A stretch of 64,000 nt of DNA from Arachnopeziza araneosa (GCA_003988855.1 QYAI01000115.1:1-64000); one strand, 5' to 3'; positions 43,942-56,698 are shown, numbered from the stretch's first letter. Translations and numbers: made by a program. Notes: a model not told the origin generated them from the letters alone.

Positions 43942-45109
43942 CAGACACTAGAGTTAAGCGAGACAATTTTGGGAAATGATGATGTCATGATAAGTTCGGA
44001 CCTTGCGCCGAAATTCAGCACCTCCACATCGACAGGTACGGCTAAGCCTAAAGCTCAATACGTATAATTATTGCAAGCAGATTTTACCAAGGTAACTCAG
44101 ACGAGTAACTAGATTTGAAAGGAATTAGCGTCTTATCCAAAGTTTGCAACGTTTGCAGCTTGGATTATCATTTTAATTCGTAGTTAGAGGAGATCGGAGG
44201 TCTCATAAAATAGGGACAGAGTCTGCCTTATTCGGCGACTAACGCACCTGATCCTTAAATTTACGCAAACTACGGAGCAAGTTCAGCTGAAGGGGTTATT
44301 GATTCGCTTCGTGTCAGATGCTAAATGAGTGTGGTGAGAAGCATACTTTAACTTAGCTTAGAGCTGACGTTATCACAAGGGAATAAGTGGATGGGTTTTA
44401 ACGCTTAACTTTTCTAGAGTCAACCGTAGAAGAAAAGTTGCTTTAAAGTGTTATTTCAACTCATACACAGATAACAGAATGAGTCGCGAGCAGCCCTGGT
44501 AAAAAGTTCAACTATATCTGCACTATTCTATACTTGTTGCGTGACTCATTCACCCATATGATCTAGCGCATCGAATGGGTGTTTTCCGGTACCAGAAACA
44601 TCCAGCATGCACAATCCCGGTGAACGAAGCCCGAATATATTACAACAAAATATTCTGGACCAATAACATCTGTCAGCCCTATCGCGTACTTGGTTGTTTA
44701 CTTAGTCATTGAATGTTAGCGACTAAGATCTCTGAGACCGTAATCATGCAATCTGTATATACTGACGTATGCCGGTAATATACAAAGGCTCTTCGTGAGT
44801 TCGGCTAACAGAAATGAACCTGGCAAACCCACCAATGTGAAATTGCTTTCGAGAAGCTTAATGGTGAAGCTAATATATTTTCTATGTATTGGAAAAGTTT
44901 TCGCAGAATGGACAATTGGTAGTGGTGGGAATATAGAGCGGCTCGTAGTCGCGTCGTATGCTCGGAATAAATTGGCAAGTGTGATCCAATGATTCGAAAG
45001 ATGGCCTGGTTTACCTCACTGGAATATTGGATATATAATGTCTGGACGAACTTCGTTCAGGAATTTCAAAATACAACACCTTTTCTTTGAAACGACACCA
45101 AATTACAAG
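43942..45109. other. Divergent intergenic region of regulator and tyrosinase
   Basis: About 1.2 kb between the regulator (-) and tyrosinase (+) starts, so both promoters are here. The only open frames (for example 44795-44992) show nothing recognisable. Confidence 0.5.
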
Positions 45110-46750
45110 ATGAGGCTCTTCAGAGCTATTTTACTACTATCCTTCTACAATGGTTTACCACTTGCATCGGCCTTCTCACCCCCAATACTTGCAAGGTCGA
45201 CAAATGAGTCTTACGCAAGAGACCAAGTTGATAGCATGGCCCAAATTGCTTTGAAGAATATACTCGCACAGCTGGACGCCGATGTCTTAGCCGCCAAATC
45301 CCAAGGCTTGACACCAAACTGCACACGAGAGACGCTTTCTGTACGACAGGAATTGTAAGCTAGCTCTCTGGACACGTCGTCCTGACTAAAATTATTAGTG
45401 GTTCCATTGCCAAAGAAGACAGGAAGGCGTACACGGCTGCCATCTCGTGTTTGTTGAATAAGACAACGAATACTCCCAGCAGTATCTCGAGTGGTGCTCG
45501 CTCAAGAGTGAGTTGTGCTTCCCTTTGGAGAGTTCAAGGCATTGCTGATTGTTGAATCCTTGTAGTACGATGATTTCGTCGTAACCCACATACTCCAGAC
45601 GCCGTACGTGCATTCCAGCGGCACGTTCCTGGGATGGCATCGCCACTTGATTCATACCTATGAAGAAGCATTGCGTACTGAGTGCAACTATGCTGGACCA
45701 ATTCCAGTGAGTCATCTTCCATAACATCTGTGTTATACAGAATCAAACCAGTCACTCACATACCTCCGTCCAGTACTGGGATTGGTCAAAATGGGCCGCC
45801 GCCCCTCAGCTCTCACCTCTCTTCAACGGGGATGAATATTCCATTGGAGGAAACGGTGAATTTATACCTAATCGTACAGCTATTACCATGATTATCCCTC
45901 CATTCTCACCAGGTGGTTCAACCCATGTTCAGACCTTACCCCCCGGAGTAGGAGGTGGTTGTGTGACGACGGGTCCGTTTGGAAACATGACTATTCACCT
46001 TGGTCCTGGACCTGGCAGTTTAGCTGGATCGGAAAACATCACGGGGCCTCAGGGCGGAATGGGGTATAATCCGAGATGTTTGAAGAGAGATGTTGGTCCA
46101 GCTATTGCTGAGTTGCTCACGATGTATACTGACGTTTTAGGTAAGTGATCTATGATACTACGCGCAATCTTGAACTGACTATGGCGGAGCTGTGTTGGAA
46201 ACAAAAGATATTGCCTCTCTGCAAAACCTCATGCAGTTGGGGGGATTGACAATTGATGATCCATTCACTGGCGGGATACACACAGGGGGTCATTACATAA
46301 TTGGTGGTGATCCAGGCGGTGTAAGATGAGTCCTGTCCCTCGATACTAACAGCGAAGCTAATAGAATATCAAGGACTTTTTCGTCTCTCCAGGAGATCCT
46401 GCTTTCTGGCTGCACCACGGCCAAATAGATCGCGTTTGGTGGATTTGGTAAGCAACAATTTCAATTTTGACGTAGTAACTTCTTCGGGAGAAAAAATTAA
46501 TATGTTAGTATGAAGGCAACTGCAAGACCCAGACAACAGACAGTACGCGCTCTCAGGTACTAATACAATGTTCAACATGCCACCGAGTGACAATACGACC
46601 CTCGATTTTGAAATCAATGCTGGATATGCAGGTGGACTCAACGTAAGTAATTGTCAGGCGTTTATTCATAGAACTTGCTAAATATCGCAGGTTACGATGA
46701 GAGATGTTATGAGCAGTGTTCGAGGAGAGTTTTGTTTTGTCTACATCTAA
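45110..46750 (+). CDS. Secreted tyrosinase (type-3 copper enzyme)
   Basis: Eight exons (45110-45354, 45399-45507, 45566-45706, 45774-46140, 46190-46320, 46365-46447, 46516-46642, 46691-46750), all junctions in phase, give 420 residues. Signal peptide MRLFRAILLLSFYNGLPLASA. CuA site: DDFVVTHILQTPYVHSSGTFLGWHRHLIHTYEEAL, then ECNYAGPIPYWDWSKW. CuB site: IHTGGHYIIGG and FFVSPGDPAFWLHHGQIDRVWWIWQ. The His spacing fits two copper ions each held by three His. The enzyme should oxidise phenols to quinones outside the cell, as in pigment or defence chemistry. It has no long C-terminal lid domain, as in the short secreted tyrosinases. It is divergent from the Zn2Cys6 relic and close to the MFS transporter. 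The very short last exons keep the frame, which argues for a functional gene. Confidence 0.9.
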
Positions 46751-47138
46751 CGAAGCTGACGGCCGATCGATGAGAAGGACGACTAAGAAATAAATTTCGT
46801 ATGGGGAATGAAAGACTGCCTACATTTGCTTAAAGGGGACTTCGAATTCTATTTCTTTATCGGAATGACTATATCCATATAGATAGCAGAGAAACTCCTT
46901 TTCACTAGCTAAAATTCATGATACGCATCCTTACTTTTAATTGTAAAATATGAAAAATTCTGTGAGTATACAAAGTAGGAGACGCATATGGTTGCAAGAT
47001 ACTTCTACGCTTGCAGAGGATCCTCATCCTCATCCTGCTACACCTACCCTACCGTGAGCAACTTATCTACCTATTTCCTTTCCAACAGTAAAGGGACGTA
47101 TGCAAAGTTTATTTTAGATTAAAAATATGGTATCAAGA
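46751..47138. other. Spacer between convergent genes
   Basis: About 390 bases, AT-rich; 3' UTRs of tyrosinase and GPI2. Nothing else recognised. Confidence 0.5.
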
Positions 47139-48620
47139 TCAGTAATCATCCCACCTCCTTCTAATCACCGGTCTCGCCGGATCCCACGGTCCATGAATCT
47201 CATTTTTATACTTCTGCAGCCCAATCAACCACCAACTACATCCTCCCATCGCCAGGCCAGTAACTAACACCCCAACCACCACGCCTATCAATCCGCTTTT
47301 ATACGGGAAATCCCATATGCCCTCTCCATCTCCTCCTCGTCCTAATAACAAGCCTATTCCTCCACCAGCACCAAGAACTAGAAGGGTGGTGAGTGTCAAG
47401 TGAAGACGCCAGGATCTTTGTTTAGCATATCGTCGGAACACGGGAAATAGTCCAAACACTTCAATGCTGAAGAGTGTCAATGAAAACACCTGTCCTGTGC
47501 TGGGTAATCTGCTGGCTAGTACTGTAGATGCCATGAGAGCAGCATTGGTGCTTAGAGAAGCAGGAATATTGTTGTTAGAAGCGTTGATGGAGGATGACGG
47601 AGCAGGAGTGCCGTAGTCGAAGAAGAATATGTTGATTGTGAAGAGAAGGAACGACATTGCCCAAATGCTGTCGGAGGATGTTGATCGTGTGAGTGATTTA
47701 AGAATAGGGCTGAGACCGAGTAGAGTGAAGTAAATCAGAAGAGCCGATTTGGCTGTTGAGAGGCGAAGGGAGGTTCGGTGGGAGAATTGATTAGAAGGGT
47801 TTGGTGTTAATGGACGTGGTGGAGGACCATTGTTTGAATTCGACAGGGTAGATTGTATTGAACTTGCAGAAGCTGAATGTGAATGACGAGCTGTAAATCC
47901 GCCATTGGATTCTCTTAGATTCGAGACAGAAGATACAGCGCTAGCAGGTTGTGTAAAGACTTGTGGAGGGTCTGGTTTGGGTTGCTCTTCTTGTCCAACC
48001 CACCAATCCCAGAGTACCCAGCCAAATAAAGTTGCGATTGAACCCCAACCTACAACTGATATAGGAGATATGTGTTTGAGTAAGATACCGACGAAGCAGC
48101 ATACGAAGATGATGACGCTGCATACATGTTGAACGATTACAGTGCTGTCTGCGACAAGTGGCCAGAAATCGTATGGCTGGAGGCGAGGATTGCGCTGAAG
48201 TTGTTCGAGGAACGTCTCTTGATCTGTATAATTGTCTGGGTCTAGAATGTGTTAAAAAATTGTTTATATTATGAGAATAGAGAGTTTACAGGATTGCTTC
48301 ACCCAGAGGAGTTTCTTCCACGTCCCTCTAGGTTTCCTACTCCCACTTCGATTACGGTCTTTGTTTCGACCTCTCCTGGGCAAACGTAATGTGTCTCCAT
48401 CTGAACTATTAGTCATATGCAAGTCGTGTTGGAGCTTCTTGACTGCTGCAGATTGCTTCTTGGGAGGGGAGAATTGATAGATGGCATCTTCGGGCGCGAG
48501 AAGCGAACGATCGGTTTTGATGGGACGAGGCCCAAGGACTGGAAGGGTGGAGCTCCGTGTGAGAGGTGGAGGAGCTTCTATTGTCGTGTTGGAGACCGAA
48601 GGCCCCGGGTTGGGCACCAT
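47139..48620 (-). CDS. GPI2: PIG-C/Gpi2 subunit of GPI-GlcNAc transferase
   Basis: Exons 48620-48290 and 48241-47139 (48 nt intron, phase 1) give 477 residues. After a polar fungal N-terminus the family block begins: KKLLWVKQSYPDNYTDQETFLEQLQRNP, PYDFWPLVADSTVIVQHVC, then hydrophobic helices (VIIFVCCFVGILL, ISVVGWGSIATLFGWVLWDWWVG). A low-complexity insert is followed by SDSIWAMSFLLFTINIFFFDYG and further helices, ending in YKNEIHGPWDPARP. This is the PIG-C (Gpi2) signature; the protein is part of the ER complex that transfers GlcNAc to phosphatidylinositol, the first step of GPI-anchor synthesis. It should be essential and is intact. It marks a conserved stretch inside an otherwise accessory window and is functionally related to the GPI-anchored phosphatase at 21.5-24.2 kb only in a general way. 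Confidence 0.92.
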
Positions 48621-49373
48621 ACTTTGTTAAGCGTCTGCATGTAGTGGGTAGAAGGATGAGGAAAGTGTCAGCCTCGCCGGCTGGAAATGCTTATTCGCTG
48701 ATGGTTTGACGCGACAACCGTACAGCCCTCCTTTTGTGTCGCCCCATCAGCAAAACGTGACTTATCTGCGAGTTCAAAGTCAGGGAAAATATCATCCGCA
48801 TCTCATATTCTTCCAACACGTAGAGGCTGGAAATCATACTTGGTCTTTCCTCCTTTCGCTTTCATAATCGCTGAACTTGTTTATTTCATCGCGCTATGTT
48901 CTCTTTCTGAAATCTGACTTGATGCAAGCGTATTGAACCTTCTTTGTCTCCAGCCACGTGACAACCTCTCCCTTTAGCATATATCGGACTCGAAGGAGTA
49001 AGACTCGGCGCCGACTGATCCTTGCTGAGTCCGATTCACCGTCTTTTGCCTGCGATAAAAAAGGTTCGGATTCTTTTCGCGTGCGAGAAGCCGCCGACGT
49101 GATTGAGCACAGAGACGCCAACTCGATGCCGAGCTTCCCGGAATACCTTCAAACCACTATGACGTAGCGTGCGCGTGATATCAATAAGCAATCTCGTTGA
49201 ATCTAAACTTCATCCAGAGAATATTACCCTCATTTCTCCAGATCCAAGTTCAAGGCGAGGTCATCACAGTGACTTGATATCCTCCAAACATCGACTTGTC
49301 CAGGCCTTGCCAGGGGAAAATTTAACGCCAGTCTCGCCAAATCACAGCCCACTATTGACGAGTCTAGCGACAA
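48621..49373. promoter_or_regulatory. Divergent promoter region of GPI2 and the membrane protein gene
   Basis: About 750 bases between two divergent starts. Overlapping frames on both strands (48894-49167) have no recognisable domain. No clear TATA box on either side. Confidence 0.4.
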
Positions 49374-50312
49374 ATGGCGCAATCCAACGAACAGGAGCCT
49401 CTACCCAGATCAAGTCAACAGAGCACAAGAACCTCCTCAGAATCAGTTGAAGCCAAGAACTTCTCGTCCCATCCACCGCCTCTCTCCTTCTCGCCATGGA
49501 CAAAGAAATATCCAATAATATTATGCACTCTCGGTCTTTTACTCTTCGACCTTGTCCTACCATGTATCATCTACTACACCCTCGCCTCCTTCACCAACCT
49601 CAACATCGAGATCAATCTTGGAATCTCCTGCGCTTCTCTAGGGCTAGGTGAGATGATGGAACTGCCTCTCCGAGGCTACCGTCTAATCAAACATCGCTCC
49701 TTGTATGCGCCTCTCGGACAGACTGCAAAATGGGGGTTTGATTTCCTGTTCTGGTGGTACCTGATCGCTACCGTAATTGGGATCGTGCCGTACGTGATTA
49801 GCACGAGTTTGGATGAGCCGGTTCTTTGGCTCTTCTTGATGACTCCGGGGATGATAGCTGGATTTGCCATCTTAACTACGGCGGTGAGCGCGGTCCCTTT
49901 TCGGTTGCCATTTAGAGTTAGTTCGGATGCTAAAGGAGAGAGTTGTAAGCCCTTTGTGTATTATGTTATTGAGGATTTTGTGGCAGTCGATGCAGATCAG
50001 AGGAGAGAGTATAGGGAGGAGTTACGGGCAAGATGGAACGCTTCGCCAATGTTTAGGCGTTTAATCTGGGATGTTAATATGTGGTGGACCATGGGAGGAG
50101 TTATTTTTATTGGTGTGTTAACGGGTATGACCTGGGGATTATCATTTAATGTCGCATATGGTTTAACATTTGGATGGTTGTTTTTGTGGATTGGGATGTG
50201 GTCGTTAGGAACTTGGTTATGGGTGAAGCGAGCATTGGGTAGGGAACGAGTTTGGTTTGCGAGAAAGGTTATTGCAACAGATGGCGAAGTCGAGAAGGGC
50301 CTTGCTGTATAA
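49374..50312 (+). CDS. Multi-pass membrane protein, conserved hypothetical type
   Basis: One exon, 312 residues. After a Ser-rich cytosolic N-terminus, about seven hydrophobic segments follow: YPIILCTLGLLLFDLVLPCIIYY, ISCASLGLGEMMELP, WGFDFLFWWYLIATVIGIVPYVI, VLWLFLMTPGMIAGFAILTTAV, WWTMGGVIFIGVLTGMTWGL and YGLTFGWLFLWIGMWSLGTWLWV. A polar loop of about 60 residues (SSDAKGESCKPFVYYVIEDFVAVDADQR) lies between helices four and five, and includes YYVIEDFVAVD. I do not recognise a named family; it looks like a widespread ascomycete protein of unknown function, since the helices and loop show no decay. Divergent neighbour of GPI2. Confidence 0.75.
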   Translation: MAQSNEQEPLPRSSQQSTRTSSESVEAKNFSSHPPPLSFSPWTKKYPIILCTLGLLLFDLVLPCIIYYTLASFTNLNIEINLGISCASLGLGEMMELPLRGYRLIKHRSLYAPLGQTAKWGFDFLFWWYLIATVIGIVPYVISTSLDEPVLWLFLMTPGMIAGFAILTTAVSAVPFRLPFRVSSDAKGESCKPFVYYVIEDFVAVDADQRREYREELRARWNASPMFRRLIWDVNMWWTMGGVIFIGVLTGMTWGLSFNVAYGLTFGWLFLWIGMWSLGTWLWVKRALGRERVWFARKVIATDGEVEKGLAV

Positions 50313-50987
50313 TCAGAGATCGCATGACGCTGTCCTTGAAGGACAATCGAATCGGCGAACGGGGAACACGACGATATTGCTGAGATAAGAAAGCTACGAT
50401 ATGAAACCATCATACGCTGAACGCAGGAGAAGCATCGAATGACAACACATGGAGAATAGCGCGACAAGAGAATTGGACACTCGATAGCAGGAGTTGGTGG
50501 ATTTTTATATTTGGACATCTAGACATACCCAGGTTGCATTGCATATTTGACGGAGTTTTAGAGAATATTAATGATAACATAAGTTAGTAGTAATTGAAAC
50601 TTAATTCGTCATTAGGTTCTTGACAATTAAAATTCTCGGTAATCTAAAAGACGTTATGCTTAAGTCAATAAAATCACTCCCGAGACGAGAAGAGACGACA
50701 ATTCTCTATCGTTCCAACCAACTATTCACGTTACCGATGTTACTTCACTCTACCTAGGTAGCAGCCATTGTTAAGAGGTTACGCGCTCCCCCTGGGCCAC
50801 GGTCCTGAAACGACATTGAAGCCCGAAGCCGAGCAGCGAATTAAAATCGTCTACGGATTCGAACAAGCAGTATCCGCTTGAAGAAACTTGGGTAGACCTC
50901 TCTTCTATCTCGTGAGGCTTAACTCAATCTCTAGGAAGAAGAGAATTACTCAAAACAGCGTGCTTTTGCACCTAGTCTACCATAGCG
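50313..50987. other. Spacer without a recognised gene
   Basis: About 675 bases; nothing recognised. Confidence 0.5.
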
Positions 50988-52983
50988 ATGCATCCATGGG
51001 ATGAGGGTCCATGCCTTGTCGAGGTGTTTGATTGGAGGAACGGCGACGAGCAGCACCACTTTCCAAGTATCAAGAATCGAGCGATCGAGGATGCTTGGCA
51101 TGCAGGATGATACTCCATGCCACTGAAGAATTCAGCCCTGGCTGGATGACAACAAATCTCGATCGACGCTTCATTTTTGTACGTGGTAGGCCCAACTCGG
51201 GTAGTGAGGGTCCAGGCGTAGTTCATCTGGTTGAGAGGGGCATAGATGGAACGCAGTCGTTCAAGTTATACGGACGTTCAAAAGGTATTCGTATAGGCTC
51301 TTCAATTGCAGCTTGCTCTCTCCTTTTGCATCAGATATCGGAGCATTAGTCTGATAATGGGCTTCATAGAGACGCACATGTACTGCCAGAGTCCGGATAG
51401 GGACTGGCCCTTTGGGGAATGCTTAAATATCCTGAGCGACTCAGAGTCAGACGCAGCATTCGAGAGAATCTCGACATGGCTCTCGTATTGCCTTGAGCAC
51501 GATGAGGCTGCAAGCCACCTAAAATCATAAATTCGGAATTTGTGCCGCGCCGTCTTCTCGATGTGGGTTCATCAAATGTATCGAGCCGGCTCTTCCTCTT
51601 TGAGACGAAACAACCGGTACGTTTATTCAAACCCACTCTTCACTATTGCTGCCGAGGAACCTGCTTCTTGCAAATTAGGCTTCCTTGGGAAATAGCGGTA
51701 TGGAGCCCGGACTTCCAACGAAGATTCAGTGCCAATGTACCTGCTCAACTTGGTGACGCGCGAACTGAACTTTACGTAAGAACAGAAATGTCAAGATCCA
51801 TTTCAAACAACAGGTCATCCTTAAATAAACGTGCTTGGTGCCTTCAAGAGAGCATCCTCCCCAATAGGTTGCTTATCTTCAACGGCAACGAAATTGTCTG
51901 GCAGTGTTTTCAGCGGACAATATGTGAATGTGGAAATGAATTGGACCGTGCCTCGTCAAGATACTCTAAGTTAAAGACAGGCTTAGGGCAAGGAATTTCA
52001 AGAGATATGCCTCCCGACTTTCGAATTAGTATTTCCAGTGGGAAAGTATCGTAGAAGACTATTCCACACGAATGCTCTCTCAAGAAATGGATAAACTTAC
52101 TGCAATATCGGGACTGTCTAGACTGCTTCGTGAATCACAGGAAATCGAAGATGTTTACATCGCTGGGCTATGGAGGAACCATTTTGTTTCTGGCCTTACA
52201 TGGAGTGTGGGCAGAGACAGGTTGCAGGAAACAGGTCGCCTCCAGCACAAACGATATTCTCAGTATTGTGCACCAACTTGATCTTGGGCATCTGTTGACG
52301 GGCCAGTAAACTTCGAGTACATGGCAAACGTCTCCATATGGACATCTCCGGGAACAATGGTCCAGCACGTCGAAGTCAAGGAAGCAACTTGCACCCTGCT
52401 TTCACCCTCGGACCCGAGAGGAGCGATCACAACGGCACTCACAGTGCTGGAAGGACCGCTGGTACCGGCACAATTGGTGGTCCTAGATGGCGATTTGTCT
52501 TCCAAATGGAAGCCAGGCAACCTCGAAAACACTTGTCTTGTGCGATCTGAGAACAATAGGAGCTTTGACATAGTTTTAGACATTGATATGGAGCCGTCCC
52601 TTAAGGTAGACGATGAAAATTCAGATTGCTGGCTTCAAGGTAAATGCACGGGCAAATGCTGCTCATGGGATCGAAGAAGTGGCGACATAGACCCTGTGCA
52701 GAATACAGCTCCTTACTCCTGCTTGCAGCTTTCCACCTGGATGGATCTCAGATCTGGAAGAACAATTCCCCCAGAGACCTGGTACCTTGTCTTGAGAAAA
52801 TCCCTAATGGATGAAGGTGTCTATGAGAGGGTTGGTGTTGGTTGGTATGGAAATGCATGTGTCCTATTTGAAGGGTCTAGGATTGAGAGAATTAAAATGT
52901 CTAAAGATGATGCTCAATTACTTTCACTGACTTCGAACCTTGGAGGTCACTTTTTCATTAGGATTAGCTGGCTTTATTCCTGA
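50988..52983 (+). pseudogene. HET-domain relic lacking the core, with TGA at a Trp position
   Basis: Family pieces occur in order but in several frames. An N-terminal Cys-rich piece (SSDRGCLACRMILHATEEFSPGW) is followed by SESDAAFERISTWLSYCLEHDEAA and, after a frame change near 51530, FVPRRLLDVGSSNVSSRLFLFE. The central HET signature (SYCWG...WIDALCIxQ) is missing; only HYCCRG remains where it should begin. LNKRAWCLQESILPNRLLIFNGNEIVWQCF, then DKLTAISGLSRLL and VYIAGLWRNHFVSGLTW follow. CAPT-TGA-SWASVDGPVNFEYM comes next, where relatives have APTWSWASVDG; the TGA is at 52279-52281 and the frame continues to 52983. The locus has therefore lost its core by deletion and has frameshifts, so it cannot encode a working HET protein. 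It ends 275 bases from the next HET gene, tail to tail. Confidence 0.8.
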
Positions 52984-53257
52984 TTTATAGTTCCCAAACA
53001 GTAAGAATTCAATGAAATTCAATCTGATGATGCTACTCCTACAGCATTTTCGTGCTGGAGATATCAACTATTCCAAGAACACAAAAAAGCAGCAACTTTC
53101 TCTTGTTTTAACAAGTAGTTACTTTAACAATAGCAGCTTATAAAGTATTTAATTATTAAAAGATTAAGCTTTGTATCTAATATACAATCTCCTGTGAACT
53201 AACTATCTTTCAAATAAAATCGCACAACCATATCCCCTCGCCAAGGGATATATATCT

Positions 53258-55358
53258 CTACGAAAGTATTATTCTGCTTGTTTTGTGACTTCCAAGCGAC
53301 TTCCAGCTACCGACCTCATCGATATGTGCGACACCGCTTCGTGTATATGCCCCGGGTTTGCCCAAGATTAGCGACAGCAACAAGAACGAGACTGAGAAGT
53401 CCGAAAATAAATTTGAGATCCTGCAAAACAACGCCAAACAATGAAATTCCATTTCGTCCTCAATGTCAAAATCTAGAACAGCCTTTCCGAGCTTCCTCGT
53501 TGCCTCTTCGTCGAACAACTCATACCGGATGTATCTCTCATCTTCGGCTGGAATCTTTCGCACCCGGAGAAATTTGACAGAGCCGAGGATAATCAGGGTA
53601 CCACTTGTGACTCCCCCAAGTAGCACGTCTCGGTTTTGAAAGCTTATATCAACGCTTTCAACGTCAATCATGGTAATGAACTCGTCATCAAGATGGTACT
53701 TCGAGATCGGCCAAGTAACCATACCGGCCCGCGATATCCAAGACCAAGATGGATAGCTATTTTCTGGGTTCTTGTTTTTGGAAGTTCCAAAAACTTGCCA
53801 GGATAACCCAATTTCGATAGATTTGAGCCAGATGCCAGCCAGGTATGGAGATTGAATATGCTGTTGGAAAAGGGTTGCGACAGCGGAGATGGCGGGTAGC
53901 TTATCAGAAGCAAATGTCAACTCGCGAAGGGAATATGACTGGGTAAGAATTTCGTTGTACCAGACATAAGATTTCTATGTTGGATAAAGCTAATAATTTC
54001 ATTGGTAGTCTGGCCAAAGTGTCGGCCCTTCGATCCCAATGCAAGATGTTATCCTGAGATATGAAACCTACGCGACATTCCCATACTAGGCCGTAAGATG
54101 TGTAGTGTAGGATACGACGAGACAACGCTTGCTCCTGGAAAGTCCAAGCCCGGGTTGTTAACGGCGTAGCCTGAATACTATCGGGGTTAGAAAAAGTAGC
54201 CACAGGTGCAAATAGACACAGCCTGCTCTTAGATCCATTGTCGAGAATAGTAGATATTTCTGCCTTGAAACCAACATCGTCCTTGAGCGTTAGCAGATTA
54301 CGTCTTCTGCCATCATTGAAGCATCCTTCTGTTGACGCCTTGCTGATATCGACAGATACTGTAAGCCATGCTTTGTGGTAAATCATTGCCATTTTTGCAA
54401 CTTCATTACCTATATCAATAGAGCAGTCTTGAATGATGCATAAAGCATCAATCCACAGATATTTCATGCCCAGCTTCTTGCAGATCAAAACAGCGTCTTT
54501 TAGTGTAGCTGGGAGCTTTGCGTAAGGTATCTGATTCATGTGCAGTTGCACATTATCCTTGCTCGTTGTATACGATTTTCTTGAGCTATAACCCCAGCAG
54601 TAATTCAAGGCGATGTATTTTGGACAACGACTCGTTTCAGAAAGTTCGATCAGGCGGATAGAATTATTGGTGCTAGGACCAGGCACAGGATGCAGCTCAA
54701 TCAGCCTTCTTGGCTGATCTGAGTTATTTGACTTTAAGAATGACTGGGAACACTGAGGGTAGTATTTCAAGCAGTTGTTGATCCAACTTCGAGTTGTGCC
54801 AAATGATTTCTTCGAGCTGGTTTTTGTAACGTGAATTATAGGAAGAACGCCAAATGCAATAGCAGGATCGACTTAATTGAATTTAGGAGGTTGGGCAGAA
54901 TTTGAGGGTGAGGAAAGGCAATAGGGAAAAGGAAAAGGAGAATTTCTACGTTAAAAACAAATTGTGAAACGGCTCTCACCTTTCGTAATCGTGTTAACTG
55001 CAAAAAAGTCATGCTGGAAGAGAACTGGCTTGTAATCATCGAACAGTATCTCCGCCACAGTCCCAAACGAAGCGCCTGCATCTTCAGCACAATATCTCCT
55101 CAGCTTCAACCGAACGATACATCCCTCGGCAGAATATTTCTCGTTATGAAGCCCTGCCGCCTGCTTAGTATAATGCGCCAAGTGTTGGCATAACGAGCAT
55201 CGCTCAGCACTCTGTTGCAGAGTCGAACCAACAGTCAAATGCTTAAAGCCTCGCGAGCTTGCGAGAGCTTCAATATTTATAGAGCTGCAGGTCTCGCAAA
55301 GACCCTTTGGTGGCCGCTCACAGTCAGCCTCGTTGGCTTCAAGATCGTGCTCAACCAT
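53258..55358 (-). CDS. HET-domain protein, core intact, two unresolved junctions
   Basis: The first exon (55358 to about 54975) encodes PKGLCETCSSINIEAL and ERCSLCQHLAHYT, the Cys-rich opening. A T-rich gap of about 150 bases, probably an intron, leads to SWINNCLKYYPQCSQ, PRRLIELH, the core YIALNYCWGYSS, MKYLWIDALCIIQDCSID, MAMIYHKAWLTVSVD, TTRAWTFQEQALSRRILHYTSYGLVWECR, and then, in another frame from about 53960, WYNEILTQSYSLRELTFASDKLPAISAVATLFQQH and SPYLAGIWLKSIEIGLSW. The end (to 53258) carries a hydrophobic stretch (LFSDFSVSFLLLSLILG). The frame change near 53,960 has no convincing donor site and may be a one-base indel; the first intron junction is also uncertain in phase. The HET core itself is complete, so this locus is either functional with an intron I failed to place or newly broken. 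Confidence 0.68.
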
Positions 55359-56698
55359 GTTGTAGATTATTCCAGATATGGTACGATGCTAGCCAAAGGA
55401 CAGTTACTCCTTGAGGAACTAATCTTGAGGGACGAAAAAGGTTCCAAGAAGTTTTCTTTCTTATCCCCAGGTACTGATAGTAGATGGAACTAGCCAGAAC
55501 ATGAACCAAATCATCACGTGAGATGCAGCCTTCCAGTTTTGTCGCACCCACGTGATGCATTAATCTACGACGGAGTTGGGTTGAGAGTTCTCATTGCCTC
55601 TAAAGAACGTAGTTGTACATAACACTACGGACTGTTTATTCTTTTAAATAGCTCTTAAATTAATATCGTAAATATTTTTTGTGCGAAGTAATACAGTACT
55701 CTCAAGCTTCAAAAGAAATATCTTTTGATATGAAAAAGCTAGATTTTCAAATATTCAAATTAGATGAGGAGTGACCCTGTGATTTAGAAACTCGTTGCAA
55801 TAACAGAACCCCATTTCGTGCTTAAATATTTCTAATTCAGAGCTCTTCAATCTCTCAATATGGTGTCTTTTTAAAACTTGTATGCATCTCTATCAATGAG
55901 GCAAATCTGTGAAGATAATATGCAGCCTCTCACGGCCTTGTATCGTTTCTGATATGGTCTCTTTGTCCAACATTGAGTACCTCTCTGTCAACAAGGCGAA
56001 TTTCCAATTAAAATAACTTATACCTAATTAGGCAGGCGAAGTCGGGTGGCAATGGACTGCGCTACTGGGTTACCTTCCGCTCTTATCAGATGCTTAAGAC
56101 TCTTGCAAAAATAAACCAACAGAGTATGAAGAATCTGAAGAACGCGAGTACTGCGCTTACATAAAGTGGCCCCAACAACTTCGCCGCACCTCCCGGCTAC
56201 CCGTCTACCTACGTTAAAAACCCTCCGCAGCATGGCGACGGATTCTCTTAAATCGGCATCTTTCGGCGCTCCGTACAGGGGTCGAGCAACAGGATGAGGC
56301 TGTGTACAACGTGCCGCTGTTTGACGTTAGCGGGACCAGGCTGGCACAGATCGCAAAGTCAACAACGTCAATAGCAGATGACGGCTTGCAATGAAATCTC
56401 CTCTGTTAAATGGCGCTCGGGATCTTAATAGGCCTCATACATTATACATCGCTGATAGCCTCCACCGAGCGAGACCATTGCACGGTGCGGGTTTTAACAT
56501 AAGCACGTTGGTAGCAGGGTTTCGGGACTGAGTAAAATTGTCCCAGGCTCACGCACCTGAGCTTGTATTTCAGGTCTTAAAAGCTGCCTTCGTGGGCATT
56601 AAATTCACTAAATCATCCGAGTAATCTATCAATCACTGGCACGGAAACGCCCTTCCTTAATATTCTAGAACAGTTCTCCCGTCCGATAATCTTTAGAC
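55359..56698. other. AT-rich spacer without a recognised gene
   Basis: About 1.3 kb. Holds the promoter side of the HET gene (left) and of the tubby-like gene (right). No domain, repeat or RNA gene recognised. Confidence 0.45.
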
